NCBI GenBank assembly: GCA_963712955.1
Contig: CAVQKF010000006.1
Coordinates: 248,001 to 312,000, forward strand
Length of the DNA stretch: 64,000 nucleotides
Direction: 5' to 3'
Origin: DATFVJ01 sp963712955
GTDB lineage: Bacteria > Actinomycetota > Actinomycetes > Streptosporangiales > Streptosporangiaceae
Shown: positions 25,357 to 35,208 of the stretch, one piece after another
Layout: every line of letters begins with the position of its first letter
How positions within the stretch are numbered: the first letter of the stretch is position 1
Program-made: the position numbers and the translations under genes
The notes under the pieces: generated by a model
What the model saw: the letters and a program-made list of their open reading frames with translations, nothing else
Told to the model about the DNA's origin: nothing
Databases searched by the model: none

Positions 25357-25525
25357 ACATCGTCATCCCCGCCGAACGATGGGTAGTCGTCTACCAGATC
25401 CCCATCGGCGAATAGCCCGGCCCGCTTCACATGTGCTGCCGCGCCGTGGTGCCCGGCGGACGCTACCCACAGTCAGGGCGGCCGGAACGGCTTCCGGGCG
25501 GACCGTCGCGGCTCATGATCGACCT
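25357..25525 (+). repeat. dispersed repeat, copy 2 (UTRA tail plus DUF916 tail)
   Basis: Matches 19384-19560. It reads DIVIPAERWVVVYQIPIGE and stop, then the same downstream piece including the GGCGGCCGGAACGGCTTCCG word, and stops matching after CTCATGATCGACCTG. No UTRA sequence precedes it, so only the last 20 codons of the regulator were carried along. The remainder of 25162-25851 holds no supported gene. Confidence 0.75.
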
Positions 25526-25851
25526 GCTCTGCGCCCGCCGCCGCGGGCCTTCCATTGGCTGGCGGTCTGCGTGACCCAGGGCTTGGGCGACCGCCTCGGC
25601 GCTTCGCAACCGGCCTGCAACCTAGTGCGAAACGCTCTCGCTACCCGCCGGTAACAGCCTGGGTTCATGAAGAGCACCGCGTATGAACGGGGGGAAATCC
25701 TCCCGGTCCGCAAGGCCCCCGGCACAGCACATTCCGTAGCCGGGCGCGGCGCAACTCTTTCCTATCGAAGTAGCGCATGGCGAATTCAGCGCAGCCTGAC
25801 GCCGCCAAGGCCGATGGCGATTACTTCGCCGGTAGTCATCCAGGGGGAATC

Positions 25852-27762
25852 ATGACAGCCCAGGCTTACTCGAACGTGCCCTGGCCACGTGTATCGGTGG
25901 TTATCCCGACACTGAACGAGGCCCGCAACCTACCATATGTGTTCGCCCAGCTTCCGGCTGACGTCCATGAGGTCATCGTGGTGGATGGCCATTCCGTGGA
26001 TGACACGCTGGCAGTTGCCCGCCGATTGCGTCCGGACGTCCGCATAGTTCAGCAGACGCGCAAGGGCAAGGGAAATGCGCTCGCCTGCGGGTTCGCTGCC
26101 GCGACCGGCGACGTCATCGCGATGATCGACGCGGACGGCTCGGCCGATCCCGGTGAGATCCCGCTGTTTGTAAAAGCGCTGCTTGAAGGTGCCGACTTCG
26201 CCAAGGGAACGAGGTTCGCGGAGGGCGCTGGCAGCAGCGACATCACGCGCTTGCGCCGTCTCGGCAACCGTGCACTCAGCTCCCTGGTGAACCTATTCTA
26301 TGGGACACGCTACTCAGACCTATGTTACGGGTACAACGTATTCTGGCGGCAGCATGTCTCTACTTTCGGGCTTGACGCCACATCGCCGCCTCCACCCGAC
26401 GGCAGCGGCCGCTTCTGGGGCGACGGTTTCGAGGTCGAAACGCTCATCAACATTCGTGCGGCCCGGGCGGGACTCACCGTCACAGAAGTTCCCAGCTTCG
26501 AGCACCCGAGAATTCACGGGGAAAGCAACCTGAGCACGTTCAGCGATGGCCTTCGCGTGCTGCGGACCATCCTGGTTGAGCGCGGCCATTCACGCCGCCG
26601 GGCGGCACGCACGCCTCCCACAGTTGCGCTTTCAGCCGTGCAGCCCGAGGTGCGCGCCGGTAAAGCGGATCAGACCCTGTCATCGCGGCCGCGGGGCGGG
26701 AAGGACCCGCAACCAGTTGCCCGGCAGGGGCAACGTCGCGAAAGAAGTGGCGACGTGAGCACGGCGCAGGCGGCGCGGAAGGTCGTGCCCACAGTTTCGG
26801 TGGTCATCGCGGCGTACACGATGGAACGCTGGGATGACCTGCGCAAGGCGGTGGCGTCGGCCCAGGCGCAGACCAATCCGGCGCTGGAGACGGTCGTCGT
26901 CATCGATCACAATCCGGGCCTTCTCGCCCGGGCACGCAGCGGACTCCCCCCGAGCACGCTTGTTGTTCCCAGCACGGGTTCCCGTGGAGCGTCCGGCGCG
27001 CGTAACACCGGTGTGGCCGTGACCCACGGCGAAGTGGTGGCGTTCATCGACGACGATGCTGTTGCCTCCCCCATCTGGCTGCAGGCCCTGCTGCACCATT
27101 TCGCCGATGCTGGCGTCGTGGGGGTCGGTGGGAGCCTGGACCCGGCCTGGGACGATGCGAGACCCGGCTGGTTTCCGCCTGAGTTCGACTGGGCCGTCGG
27201 CGGCTCGTACCTGGGAATGCCGGAGAACGCCGCGTCCGTGCGGAACGTATGGAGCAATAACATGGCGATCCGCCGGCGGGTGTTCGACGATATCGGTGGA
27301 TTCCGCGATGGTTTCGGAAAGATCGGGCAGCGTTCCTGCCCGGAGGATACCGACTTGTGCCTACGGGCAGCCGCACATGACCATGGAACCTGGATATACG
27401 AGCCAGCCGGGATCGCGGCCCACCGGGTGCCGCCGCCGCGCGCTACCGTCGGCTACTTTCTCGCCCGCTGTTTCAATGAGGGCCGCGGAAAGGCGGCGCT
27501 GGCCGCACTGAACGGCGCGGGCAAGAGCACCTCGGCGGAGCGGCGGTACACACGGCGCGTGCTGCCTGGGGGGATTGGCCGTGGCTTGCGCGAAACAATT
27601 CACGGCGACCTTTCCGGAGGATCGCGCAGCCTCGCCATCGCAGTCGGGTTCTCCTTCACGGTCGCCGGTTTCTTTGCTAGCCAGGTTGCCACGATCGGTC
27701 CCCGAACGGGTATCCGGCGCAGTCAGCGGGCCCAAGCGACGGACGCGGGTGCGCGGCCATGA
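25852..27762 (+). CDS. bimodular family-2 glycosyltransferase
   Basis: A 636-residue protein with two GT-A domains. Domain 1 (residues 10-240): VSVVIPTLNEARNLPYVFAQ, VIVVDGHSVDDT, IAMIDADGSADPGEIP (D-x-D), of the dolichyl-phosphate mannosyltransferase-like type. Domain 2 (about 320-580): VSVVIAAYTMERWDDLRKAV, SRGASGARNTGVAVTHGEVV, AFIDDDAVASPIWLQALLHH (D-D-D), of the rhamnosyl/EpsE-like type. The start at 25852 has AGGGGGA upstream. The linker (about 245-315) is Arg-rich. The stop overlaps an ATG of the next GT gene (ATGA), so the two are coupled. It likely adds sugars to a lipid-linked exopolysaccharide precursor. Confidence 0.85.
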   Translation: MTAQAYSNVPWPRVSVVIPTLNEARNLPYVFAQLPADVHEVIVVDGHSVDDTLAVARRLRPDVRIVQQTRKGKGNALACGFAAATGDVIAMIDADGSADPGEIPLFVKALLEGADFAKGTRFAEGAGSSDITRLRRLGNRALSSLVNLFYGTRYSDLCYGYNVFWRQHVSTFGLDATSPPPPDGSGRFWGDGFEVETLINIRAARAGLTVTEVPSFEHPRIHGESNLSTFSDGLRVLRTILVERGHSRRRAARTPPTVALSAVQPEVRAGKADQTLSSRPRGGKDPQPVARQGQRRERSGDVSTAQAARKVVPTVSVVIAAYTMERWDDLRKAVASAQAQTNPALETVVVIDHNPGLLARARSGLPPSTLVVPSTGSRGASGARNTGVAVTHGEVVAFIDDDAVASPIWLQALLHHFADAGVVGVGGSLDPAWDDARPGWFPPEFDWAVGGSYLGMPENAASVRNVWSNNMAIRRRVFDDIGGFRDGFGKIGQRSCPEDTDLCLRAAAHDHGTWIYEPAGIAAHRVPPPRATVGYFLARCFNEGRGKAALAALNGAGKSTSAERRYTRRVLPGGIGRGLRETIHGDLSGGSRSLAIAVGFSFTVAGFFASQVATIGPRTGIRRSQRAQATDAGARP

Positions 27763-27860
27763 TCCTGCGCGACGCCGGGCGAGACGCACACCGGGAGCTC
27801 CAAGACGCGGTCGAGCCGGACAGACGCCATGGCCACCGCCAAACAGCAGGGGTTGATCAC

Positions 27861-29711
27861 ATGACCGCATCAGCGGCCGCGCCGCAACGTGTGGCGGCGT
27901 CCGAATCGGCCACGGACGGGGCATTCTCGCCGGCCCGGATGATGGAGATCGAGCTCACCGAGCCCCTTCCAGCGGTGCCCTACGACGGGAAGCGCAGCCG
28001 GGTGTGGGTACTCGGCCGCCTGCATACTGAGCCCGTCGGCGCGCTTATCCTGCGCGTAGGCACCGAGGGCCTCACGCCGGACCAGCTGGGCGCGCTGCTC
28101 TGGCCGGAACTGCGTGACACGGTGACCGCCCGTTTCGCGGCGGCTGGCCTGCCCGGGCCCCGTGAACTTACCGGGGAGGGACTGAAGGCCACGCCAGCGG
28201 AGTGGCCGTTGCTGCGGCACCGCCGCGACGTGATGGCTGCCGCACCTTTCATCAGCGTCGTCATCTGCACCCGCGACGGGGCAGACCGGCTGGAAACCTG
28301 CCTGCGTGGCCTCGACCGGCAGGAATACCAGCGCTTTGAAGTCATCGTGGTGGACAACGCGCCCACCAGCGACGCCGTCCGCACGCTGGTCGAGCTACGC
28401 GAACGCGGGGCCGCCTGCCACTACGTCCTCGAGGCACAGGGCGGGCTGTCCCGGGCCCGCAACGCCGGGGCGTCCGCCGCGAATGGCGAAATCATCGCCT
28501 TCCTCGACGACGACGAAGAACCTGACCGCCACTGGCTGGCCGGGCTCGCCGGCGGGTTCGCCCGGGGGGATGACATCGGCTGTGTCACTGGCATGATCCT
28601 TCCCGCCCGGCTGGACACCCCGGCCGAGGAGTTGTTCGAGCAGTCCGGCGGCCACAGTAAAGGGCGCGGTTTCGCTGCGGCCATCTTCTCAGCGGACGGT
28701 CCGCAAAACCCGCTCTACCCGCTGCCCCCGTTCGGCGCCGGCGGCAACATGGCATTCCGCCGGGAAGCACTCGCGCGCATCGGCGGCTTCGATACGGCCT
28801 TGGGAGCGGGAACACCGGCGCGGGGCGGTGAGGATACGTTGGCTCTCACGCTGACGCTGCTGTCCGGATACCGCATCGCCTATGAGCCCACGGCATTCGT
28901 GCGCCATGCCCACTATGCGGACCTGGATGGTCTCGGCTCGCAGCTGTACGGGTACGGCGTCGGCCTGACTGCCTATTACATGGCCCTGCTGCGCCGCCTG
29001 CCTACGGTATTTCCCGCACTGCTGAGGCTGCTGCCTGCTGCGGTCGGTTACCTGCGCGGGGCCAGCACCGCTCGCCGGGCATCCGTTAGCGGCCTTCCGC
29101 CGGAGCTCAAGCGGCAGCAGCGCTCCGGGATCCTCATCGGGCCTGCCGCCTATATCAGGAGCGTTTGCAGCTTATCGCAGGTTCACACGGTAGATCGTCG
29201 TGCCGGCGTTGTGGTAGACGACCAGCCATCCGGGCCTGGCCGAGATCGCGCTCAGCAGTCGCGCGTAGCCGTGCGGGGCGCCGAAGTAGTCGACGTAGGC
29301 GGCCATGCTGCGGCTGAACACGACGTACGCGCTGCGGTATCCGAGGGAGGCGAGCCACGCCTCCACCTCAGGCACATCGGCCTCGTCCATCCATGCCGCG
29401 CCCTGCTGCGGGTCGGCCGGTATCACCTGCAGGTTGTAGGAGTTGTAGTTGGCCGTCTCGAGCGCGGGAAAGTCGTCGGCCGCCAGCACGATCAGCGAGC
29501 CGGGCGCGGCATGGCTATACAGCCACTGGCTGGCCGTCAGCTCCGCGGGGGTGAAGGCGTCGACACTGACAGGCCCATACAGACCCTGCAGCCCTGCGGC
29601 CAGCGCCAGCGCGCAGACGCAGGCCGTGGCCAGCCAGCGCCGAGCGCGCCGCGCAGGTCAGCGAGGCCCCCCGCGATCAGCAACGCGCACCACGGTGCCG
29701 AGAAGAGGTAG
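27861..29711 (+). CDS. family-2 glycosyltransferase with N-terminal extension; 3' end fused to antisense sequence
   Basis: Residues 1-130 form a conserved N-terminal module (RVWVLGRLHTEPVGALILRV, WPELRDTVTARFAAAGLPGP). Residues 130-390 form the GT2 domain: ISVVICTRDGADRLETCLRG, GLSRARNAGASAANGEIIAF, LDDDEEPDRHWLAG, PPFGAGGNMAFRREALARIG. The native enzyme should end soon after GILIGPAAYIRSV (about 29160), as its homologue at 33160-34402 does. Instead the frame continues 180 codons, antisense to the minus-strand membrane-protein gene, to 29711. An inversion or deletion joint at about 29160 explains this. Translation might also begin at 27759, overlapping the previous stop. Confidence 0.75.
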   Translation: MTASAAAPQRVAASESATDGAFSPARMMEIELTEPLPAVPYDGKRSRVWVLGRLHTEPVGALILRVGTEGLTPDQLGALLWPELRDTVTARFAAAGLPGPRELTGEGLKATPAEWPLLRHRRDVMAAAPFISVVICTRDGADRLETCLRGLDRQEYQRFEVIVVDNAPTSDAVRTLVELRERGAACHYVLEAQGGLSRARNAGASAANGEIIAFLDDDEEPDRHWLAGLAGGFARGDDIGCVTGMILPARLDTPAEELFEQSGGHSKGRGFAAAIFSADGPQNPLYPLPPFGAGGNMAFRREALARIGGFDTALGAGTPARGGEDTLALTLTLLSGYRIAYEPTAFVRHAHYADLDGLGSQLYGYGVGLTAYYMALLRRLPTVFPALLRLLPAAVGYLRGASTARRASVSGLPPELKRQQRSGILIGPAAYIRSVCSLSQVHTVDRRAGVVVDDQPSGPGRDRAQQSRVAVRGAEVVDVGGHAAAEHDVRAAVSEGGEPRLHLRHIGLVHPCRALLRVGRYHLQVVGVVVGRLERGKVVGRQHDQRAGRGMAIQPLAGRQLRGGEGVDTDRPIQTLQPCGQRQRADAGRGQPAPSAPRRSARPPAISNAHHGAEKR

Positions 29712-30929
29712 ACGCGGTAGATCGCCTCGCCGCCGTAGTTCTGCGACGAGGAGCATCACGAACGGGCTGAACGCGAGAGCGGCGGTGATCACCACGCGGC
29801 CGGGCGCCCGCCACTGACGCGCGATCACGGCCAGCGCGAGCAGCCACATGAGCGCGGCGAGCGCGCGCACGATCACCGCCGTGAACGCCTGGGCGGGACG
29901 GTGAAAGGTGCCCGACTTGCCCGCCGCGTTCGCGAACGGGTCGCCGCCGCTGAACAGCCCGCCGAACTGCGTCGGCGATCAGGCTGTAATGGAGCGCCAG
30001 GTACCCGCCGCCGATCGCCGCAAGCACAAGCACGATCAGCCAGCCGGGCCGCAGCAGGCCGAGCAGCGCCAGCACCCCGAGCCCTGCGAGCGCCAGGTAC
30101 GGCGTGAGCTGGTGCGCGGCGACGATCGCGAAGTAGATCACCGCGACGAGCGTCGACCGCGATGGCTCGCAGCGCTGGCGTGGACTCGGGCGGCGGCCGC
30201 TGCCCGGCCAGGAAGGGCGCACGCGCCCGCGCGATCAGGCCCCGGGGCCCGGCGGCCGGCAGCGGGGCAAGCAGCCAGCGCACGACGATCAACACGATGC
30301 CGAGCCAGAGCAGGTAGCCGAACGCCTGCGGCGACAGGTAGTCCTGCCCGACCCAGGCGATCAGCCCCTCGTACAGCAGCACCGCGAGATAGGCGACGCG
30401 GCGGTCTGGCACCAGCATCCGGAAGATGCCGAGCAGCACAAGCGCGTCGGCCAGCTCGAACGCGACCGGCGCCCACGCGGCGAACGACAGCGGCGCCACG
30501 CGGGCGAGCCCGCTGACGGACGCGACGGCGGCGAACAGGGCCGGCCACTGCTGGTAGATGTCCGAGCTGTCTGTCACGCGGCCGTACTGGCCGAACGCCT
30601 GCGCGACGCCGATGTGCTTGTAGACCCACGAATACTCCGGGATCTCCGTACAGGATCGGCACCGTGGCGTGAATCGCGACGATCAGGCCCGCCAGGTACG
30701 TGCCGAGCAGCCACGCACGCGGCTCGGGCCGACTCAGCTCGAGCAGGCAGCCGGCCAGCAGCGCCGCCAGGCCGAGGAAGAACCAGACGTTGGCGCTCGC
30801 CAGCAGCCCGAAGGGCCCGATCGTCTGACGCCGCAGCTGGCTCACCCCGAACGCCCAGGCGCCCAGCCCGCGCAGCGCCGGCGAAGGGCCAGCTGAGGCT
30901 GCAGGGCCCGCTTCACCGGCGCGCCGCAC
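29172..30929 (-). pseudogene. multi-pass membrane protein of the EPS locus (polymerase/GT-C-like), frameshifted
   Basis: Minus-strand pieces in several frames join into one polytopic protein: LRRQTIGPFGLLASANVWFF, LGTYLAGLIVAIHATVPILY, GRVTDSSDIYQQWPALFAAV, LAVLLYEGLIAWVGQDYLSP, FAIVAAHQLTPYLALAGLGV, IVRALAALMWLLALAVIARQ and a soluble end LGYRSAYVVFSRSMAAYVDY with RVNLR and stop. About ten membrane helices and a late soluble domain fit a GT-C-like or Wzy-like enzyme. About five indels are needed. GC exceeds 70% here. The convergent GT gene overlaps its 3' end. Confidence 0.55.
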
Positions 30930-31263
30930 GCCGCAGCCGCGCGACGCAGGACACGATGCTCACGGCCGCGAGCGCGAGCAGCGCGGACGGATGCCAGGCC
31001 GCCAGCCAGATCATGACCGCGCTGGCGATCGCGGTCACGGCCAGGCTGAGCACCAGCGTCAGCCCGCCTGCGACGACGCCCTCGCCACTGTCGACCCAGC
31101 ACATCACGGCCGCGCCTGCCGGCACGCAGGCGAGCAGCAGCGCCCCTGCCAGCGCCGGCCAGTGCCCGGGCAGCGGCGAGCACGAGCACCGCGGCCGCGA
31201 CGCTCGCGGCGATCCCGGCCCAGGCGGTCAGCCCGGTGCGGGTCCAGCGGCTGCCGCAGGGCA
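30913..31263 (-). pseudogene. small membrane protein of the EPS locus, frameshifted
   Basis: It begins MPCGSRWTRTGLTAWAGIAA, a hydrophobic helix (SVAAAVLVLAAARALAGAG). After one indel near 31150 it continues as VPAGAAVMCWVDSGEGVVAG, GLTLVLSLAVTAIASAVMIW, LAAWHPSALLALAAVSIVSC with the end VARLRRAARR. Four helices are predicted. The stop overlaps the start of the larger membrane protein. Function unknown. Confidence 0.45.
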
Positions 31264-31279
31264 TCCGCACGGGCGCTGC

Positions 31280-31880
31280 TCACCGCAGCCGCCGCGCGGG
31301 TACGCCGGCGTACACCGGCGCCCGGCTCGCAGTCCTTGGTCACGACGGCACCTGCGGCCACGATACGGTGCCCGCGCCGATACGTCACCCCGGGCATGAC
31401 CATGGCGCGCGTCCCAAGCCAGCAGCGGTCACCGATGCGCACATCGCGGTAGCCGGGCCACGTGCCACTTCCCGCCTGGCCCGAACGCGTGACCGAGGTG
31501 AAGATCATCACCTGGGGCCGAACGAAGGAGTCACGGCCGATGACGATGCGCCCGTGTCCCTCGAACCAGCATCCAGCGTTCAGGTGGGCGCCGCGCCGAT
31601 GCTGACGTGCTCGGACTCGAACCAGCAGCGCTCGAGCCCCCAGACCACCGCCGCCGAGCTGACGCCGCCCAGGCGCAGCAGCGCCCGCCGAGCCGGGGCG
31701 GGCGCAGCGGTCGAGGTGGCGGGATGGCCGCGGCAGCAGCCAGCGCAGCGCCTGCTGCTGCGCGTCGGCGGGCAGCGACGGCGAAGCCCGTCGCGGCCGG
31801 GTGCGCGAGCTCCCGGGCGGGCAGCGGCAGCGCCCCGGATGGCCCCGGCGCGGTCGCTTCATTGGCCGCGCGAACGCTGC
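31280..31880 (-). pseudogene. hexapeptide-repeat acyltransferase (WbbJ/Vat-like), frameshifted
   Basis: The core reads WFESEHVSIGAAPHLNAGCW, FEGHGRIVIGRDSFVRPQVM, IFTSVTRS, PGYRDVRIGDRCWLGTRAMV, MPGVTYRRG, VVAAGAVVTKDCEPGA and, after a shift, VYAGVPARRLR with a stop at 31280. These are left-handed beta-helix hexapeptides and the typical D-C-x-x-G-x-x-Y-A-G-V-P-A tail of sugar O-acetyltransferases. The N-terminal part is hard to follow through multiple shifts, so the start is approximate. It probably acetylates the exopolysaccharide repeat unit. Confidence 0.55.
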
Positions 31881-33163
31881 ATGCCCTCCGAACTCGGCTC
31901 GACGAATGTGCCGCACGGTGAACGGCGCCACCGCCGCCGCCAGCAAGCCGCCTGGGTGCCGAGGTACGCCCAGCCGACGGCGTCAGCCCCAGCCGCGGCA
32001 GCAGCACCAGGGCGAGCACAAGCAGCAGGACCCCGGCGACGGCCTGGAAGCCGGCCAGCAGCCAGACCCGCTGGTCGAGCCAGACGAGCGTCCCGTAGAT
32101 GACGACCACGGCGGTGAACGGGGCGCTCAGCCCGATCAGCCGGAGCAGCGGCACGCCCTGCGCGCGACGTACTGCGGCGCCGACCAGCTCGATGCAGCGG
32201 GCGGGCGCCCGGCACGCAGACGATCATCGCCGCCGACCACGATCCCGCCCACAGCAGCAGGCTGCGCCGGAGCAGGGCGCCCGGCTGCCCGTCGCGATCC
32301 GGCCGCCTCGACCACGAACGAGGCGGAGACGTTCCACAGCACCAGGCGTGATGCCGGACGCGATCAGCCACGGCAGCGTCAGGTAGGCGGCCGCCGCAGG
32401 CGCCCAGCCGCCAGACCACGAGCAGCGGCATGACCTGGACCGATGGCGGTGGCGCAGATGTTGCCCGCGTACTCGCCGGCGACGAACAGAGCAGCAGGCG
32501 GCGGCGGCCGGCAGCGTGCCGGCGACCTGGCCATGAGCGCCGGCAGCGCCCGCCGAACAGCAGCGAGTTCACGATCACGGCGGCGGCCAGCGCGGGCAGC
32601 ACCCAGGACCAGACGATGCGCCCATCGCGAGTCACTCGAGCAGGACCGGCAGCAGCGCGATCCGCGCGATCGCGGTGGTGATGTTCTCCACCGCCACCCA
32701 CGGCGCCAGCCGCAGCGCGGTGAGCACGGAATCCTCGAGCGCGAAGACGGCCAGCACCGGGACCGCGAGCAGTGAACACGCCGGTACTGCGCCCAGCCGC
32801 CGGTCACGACGTGGCGGCCCAGGCCGCTGACGCGGAGTACGCCAGCGCCGATCGCCAGGGAGAGGAACACGACGACCAGATAGGCGCGCCTGACCAGGCA
32901 CTCCGCCCAGCCTGCCCGGCGGCGGGCAGCAGGCGGACGATGACGTTGGTGAGGTTGAGCTGGGCGATAATCGCCAGCAGGGTCAGCGCGGCGATGGCGG
33001 CGGACGCCTGCCCGACCACCGGCGGCGGCCGCAGGTGCGCCGCCACCGCCCAGAACACCAGGCCGAGCCCGTTGGCCCCGATGGTCGCGGCCATCAGCGC
33101 GACGGCGTTGACCGTGAGCGACTTGGGCAGCCGCGGCAGCCTGATCGCGCGCGCTGTCGTCAT
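31880..33163 (-). pseudogene. Wzx-like polysaccharide flippase, heavily frameshifted
   Basis: The start ATG at 33161-33163 overlaps the stop of the upstream GT gene (ATGA). The first 80 residues are clear: LPKSLTVNAVALMAATIGAN, GLGLVFWAVAAHLRPPPVVG, ALTLLAIIAQLNLTNVIVRL. Later pieces in other frames are AYLVVVFLSLAIGAGVLRVS, LLAVPVLAVFALEDSVLTAL, WVAVENITTAIARIALLPVL, LLRLIGLSAPFTAVVVIYGT and DQRVWLLAGFQAVAGVLLLV. These are typical MATE/PST-type exporter segments of about 12-14 helices. Six or more indels are required over 1.3 kb. The 3' boundary with the acyltransferase is uncertain. Confidence 0.55.
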
Positions 33164-34402
33164 CGCCGCCACGGCGATGACGCCCGCCGGGCCCGCAGGT
33201 AAGCGACCGGCCCGGCGGCCATGCCGCGGAGTTCGGCCCGGGCCAGGGCGGGCGGGTAGTCGTCGGCCCGGTTGACGCTCTTGGCGGACGAGTCGCCGCA
33301 GCGACCTGAGCCACGCGGGCACGATCGCCGCCAGCCCCAGCAGGTGCCACGGGTCGCGCAGCGTCACCGCGGTCAGCATCGCGGTGAAGCCGATGCCCGT
33401 AGCCGTAGATCTGCCGGTCAAGATCGGCCATGGTCGCGCGGTGCTGGTGCTCGATGATCGCGGCCGGCTCGTACCCGATCTGGTGCCCGGCCGTGAGCAG
33501 CTCCACGAACATCGCCAGGTCCTCGCCGCCCCGTGTCGGGGTGCCGACGCCGAGCGCCTCGTCGAACCCGCCCGAGGCCTGCAGCACCGCCGCGCGGAAC
33601 GCCATGTTCGAGCCGAGGCCGAACTCGCCGGTCGGGTACAGCGAGCGGACCTGCTTCGCTGCCGGCCAGCTGGTCGCGCGGCGCGTACACGGAACCGTCC
33701 CGCTGCGCTCGAACGTCAGCGGGCGTAACCGCGGTCCAGGCCGCTGCCCGACTGCTCGAAGAGGATCTGCGCCTGACGTCTCGAGCTCAAGCGGCACCAC
33801 CAGGCCGGTGACGGCGGCGACGTGCGGCTGGCGCGCGAAGCGGCTGCCGAGCGCCGACGAGCCAGCGGGATGAACCCGACGTCGTCGTCGGTGAAGGCGA
33901 CGATCTCGCCGGTCGCGACCGACACGCCCCGGTTGCGCGCGGCCGAGATGCCCGGTCGGCGGTTCCCGCACCACCCGCGCTCCCTCGATATCGGGCGGCG
34001 GCGCGTCGGCGGGCCGGTTGTCGACGACGATCACCTCGTAGTCGGGGTGATCGAGCTCCGCCAGGCGCCTTGAGGCAGCGGCCGCAGCTCGGCCGGGCGC
34101 GCGAAGTTGGTGGGGACGACGACGCTCGCCCGCGACAGCGGCAGCGGCGGCGGCTGGTGGGCGACCGGCCGGTCCGGAGCCAGTCCTCGCCGAGCTGGCG
34201 GCGCACCTCGCGCTCGAGCTCGGCGGCGGTGATCACGCGTGCCGCGCAGCGGGATCTCGATCGACTCCAAGCGGGCTGCCCGGCCTGCACGCCAGGATCC
34301 AGGCGGCCGTGTAGGGCGGCGGCCGGCACGCGCGCAGTCGAGATCGGCCAGCGGGCCGGCGACGTCGATCACGGCGACGCGCACCGGGCCGGGCAGCCTC
34401 AT
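33160..34402 (-). pseudogene. family-2 glycosyltransferase of the EPS locus, frameshifted
   Basis: It begins MRLPGPVRVAVIDVAGPLAD, overlapping the deacetylase stop (ATGA). Pieces join as ITAAELEREVRRQLGEDWLR, ASVVVPTNFARPAELR, HPDYEVIVVDNRPADAPPPD, GVSVATGEIVAFTDDDVGFI, LYPTGEFGLGSNMAFRAAVL, GGFDEALGVGTPTRGGEDLA and GFTAMLTAVTLRDPWHLLGL. It ends GMAAGPVAYLRARRASSPWR with a stop at 33160. Same architecture as the enzyme at 27861 (N-terminal module plus GT2 domain with D-D-D). Several indels break it. The native tail here shows where the paralogue should end. Confidence 0.65.
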
Positions 34403-35208
34403 TTCGGCATCCCCGCCTGCCGACTTGCCTCGGGCGGGCCCCAGCCCGCCCAGCGTCGGCCCGCACGCCAGACGCGCTGCTTCGCATGGGCCCAGCGCCG
34501 GGCAGCAGCCGTGGGCTGCCAGCCGACCATGGCGAGCAGCGCTTCTGGCGTGGTTCCGTGAGCTACCTGGAGCCGAGGAAGCGCCCAGCGATTGTCGCCA
34601 GCCTGCGCCGGCAGTTCGCCGGTCACACACGCTTGCGCGAAGCCCGCATCACGTACTGCCAGATGCGCGCACGGAGTGTGGTAACCGAACGGGTAGGCGA
34701 AGCTCAGCACGGCCTGTCCCACCCGTTGCTCCAGCTCAGCCTTGCTTTCGGCAGCATCACGCCGCACGAGTTCTGGTGGGTTGACATCCGCGGCGAGATG
34801 AAGCCTCCCGTGCGAGCCGATCTCGAACCCGGCACGCGCCAGCTCCTCGAGCGCGCCCCAGCTCAGCATCGGCCGCTTGCCGTCCTCGCCACGCATCCAG
34901 CTCGCGCATGCGCCGACGTATCCACTGGGCACAAAAAGAGTCGCGGGCAGCCCGCGGCGCAGCAGCGCCGGGGCCGCAGCAGCCACGTCGGCCAGCCCGT
35001 CGTCGATGGTGATCGCGACTGCACGGCGTCTGTCGGCAAGCGCGGCGGGCACCTCGCCGAACGGGATCACCTCGGGCGAGTGCTCGCGAAGCGCCGTGAG
35101 GTGCTCTTCGAACAGGGAGGGATCGACCGTCAGCTTCGCGAACGAGGGCGTCGTGGCAGCGGCGATGCTGTGGTAGAGCAGCACCGCCACCGTTGCAGGG
35201 GCGCGCAC
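34399..35208 (-). CDS. polysaccharide deacetylase (NodB-type)
   Basis: A 269-residue carbohydrate esterase 4 protein. GTG start at 35208, giving VRAPATVAVLLYHSIAAATT. Motif 1 is AITIDDGLADVAAAAPALLR (the usual T-F-D-D-G with Phe to Ile). Motif 2 is EIGSHGRLHLAADVNPPELV, with the metal histidines in S-H-x-x-x-H. Motif 3 lies near FAYPFGYHTP. The C-terminal 40 residues are Trp/Ala-rich. Its stop overlaps the GT2 start by ATGA. It is the first legible gene of the minus-strand EPS operon and, unlike the rest, is unbroken. It should remove N-acetyl groups from the polymer or its precursor. Confidence 0.8.
   Translation of the reverse strand: MRAPATVAVLLYHSIAAATTPSFAKLTVDPSLFEEHLTALREHSPEVIPFGEVPAALADRRRAVAITIDDGLADVAAAAPALLRRGLPATLFVPSGYVGACASWMRGEDGKRPMLSWGALEELARAGFEIGSHGRLHLAADVNPPELVRRDAAESKAELEQRVGQAVLSFAYPFGYHTPCAHLAVRDAGFAQACVTGELPAQAGDNRWALPRLQVAHGTTPEALLAMVGWQPTAAARRWAHAKQRVWRAGRRWAGWGPPEASRQAGMPK

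Noticed and set aside
25777..25851. Longer N-terminus for the bimodular glycosyltransferase
   Set aside because: The extra 25 residues are not conserved-looking, and the AGGGGGA site supports the start at 25852.
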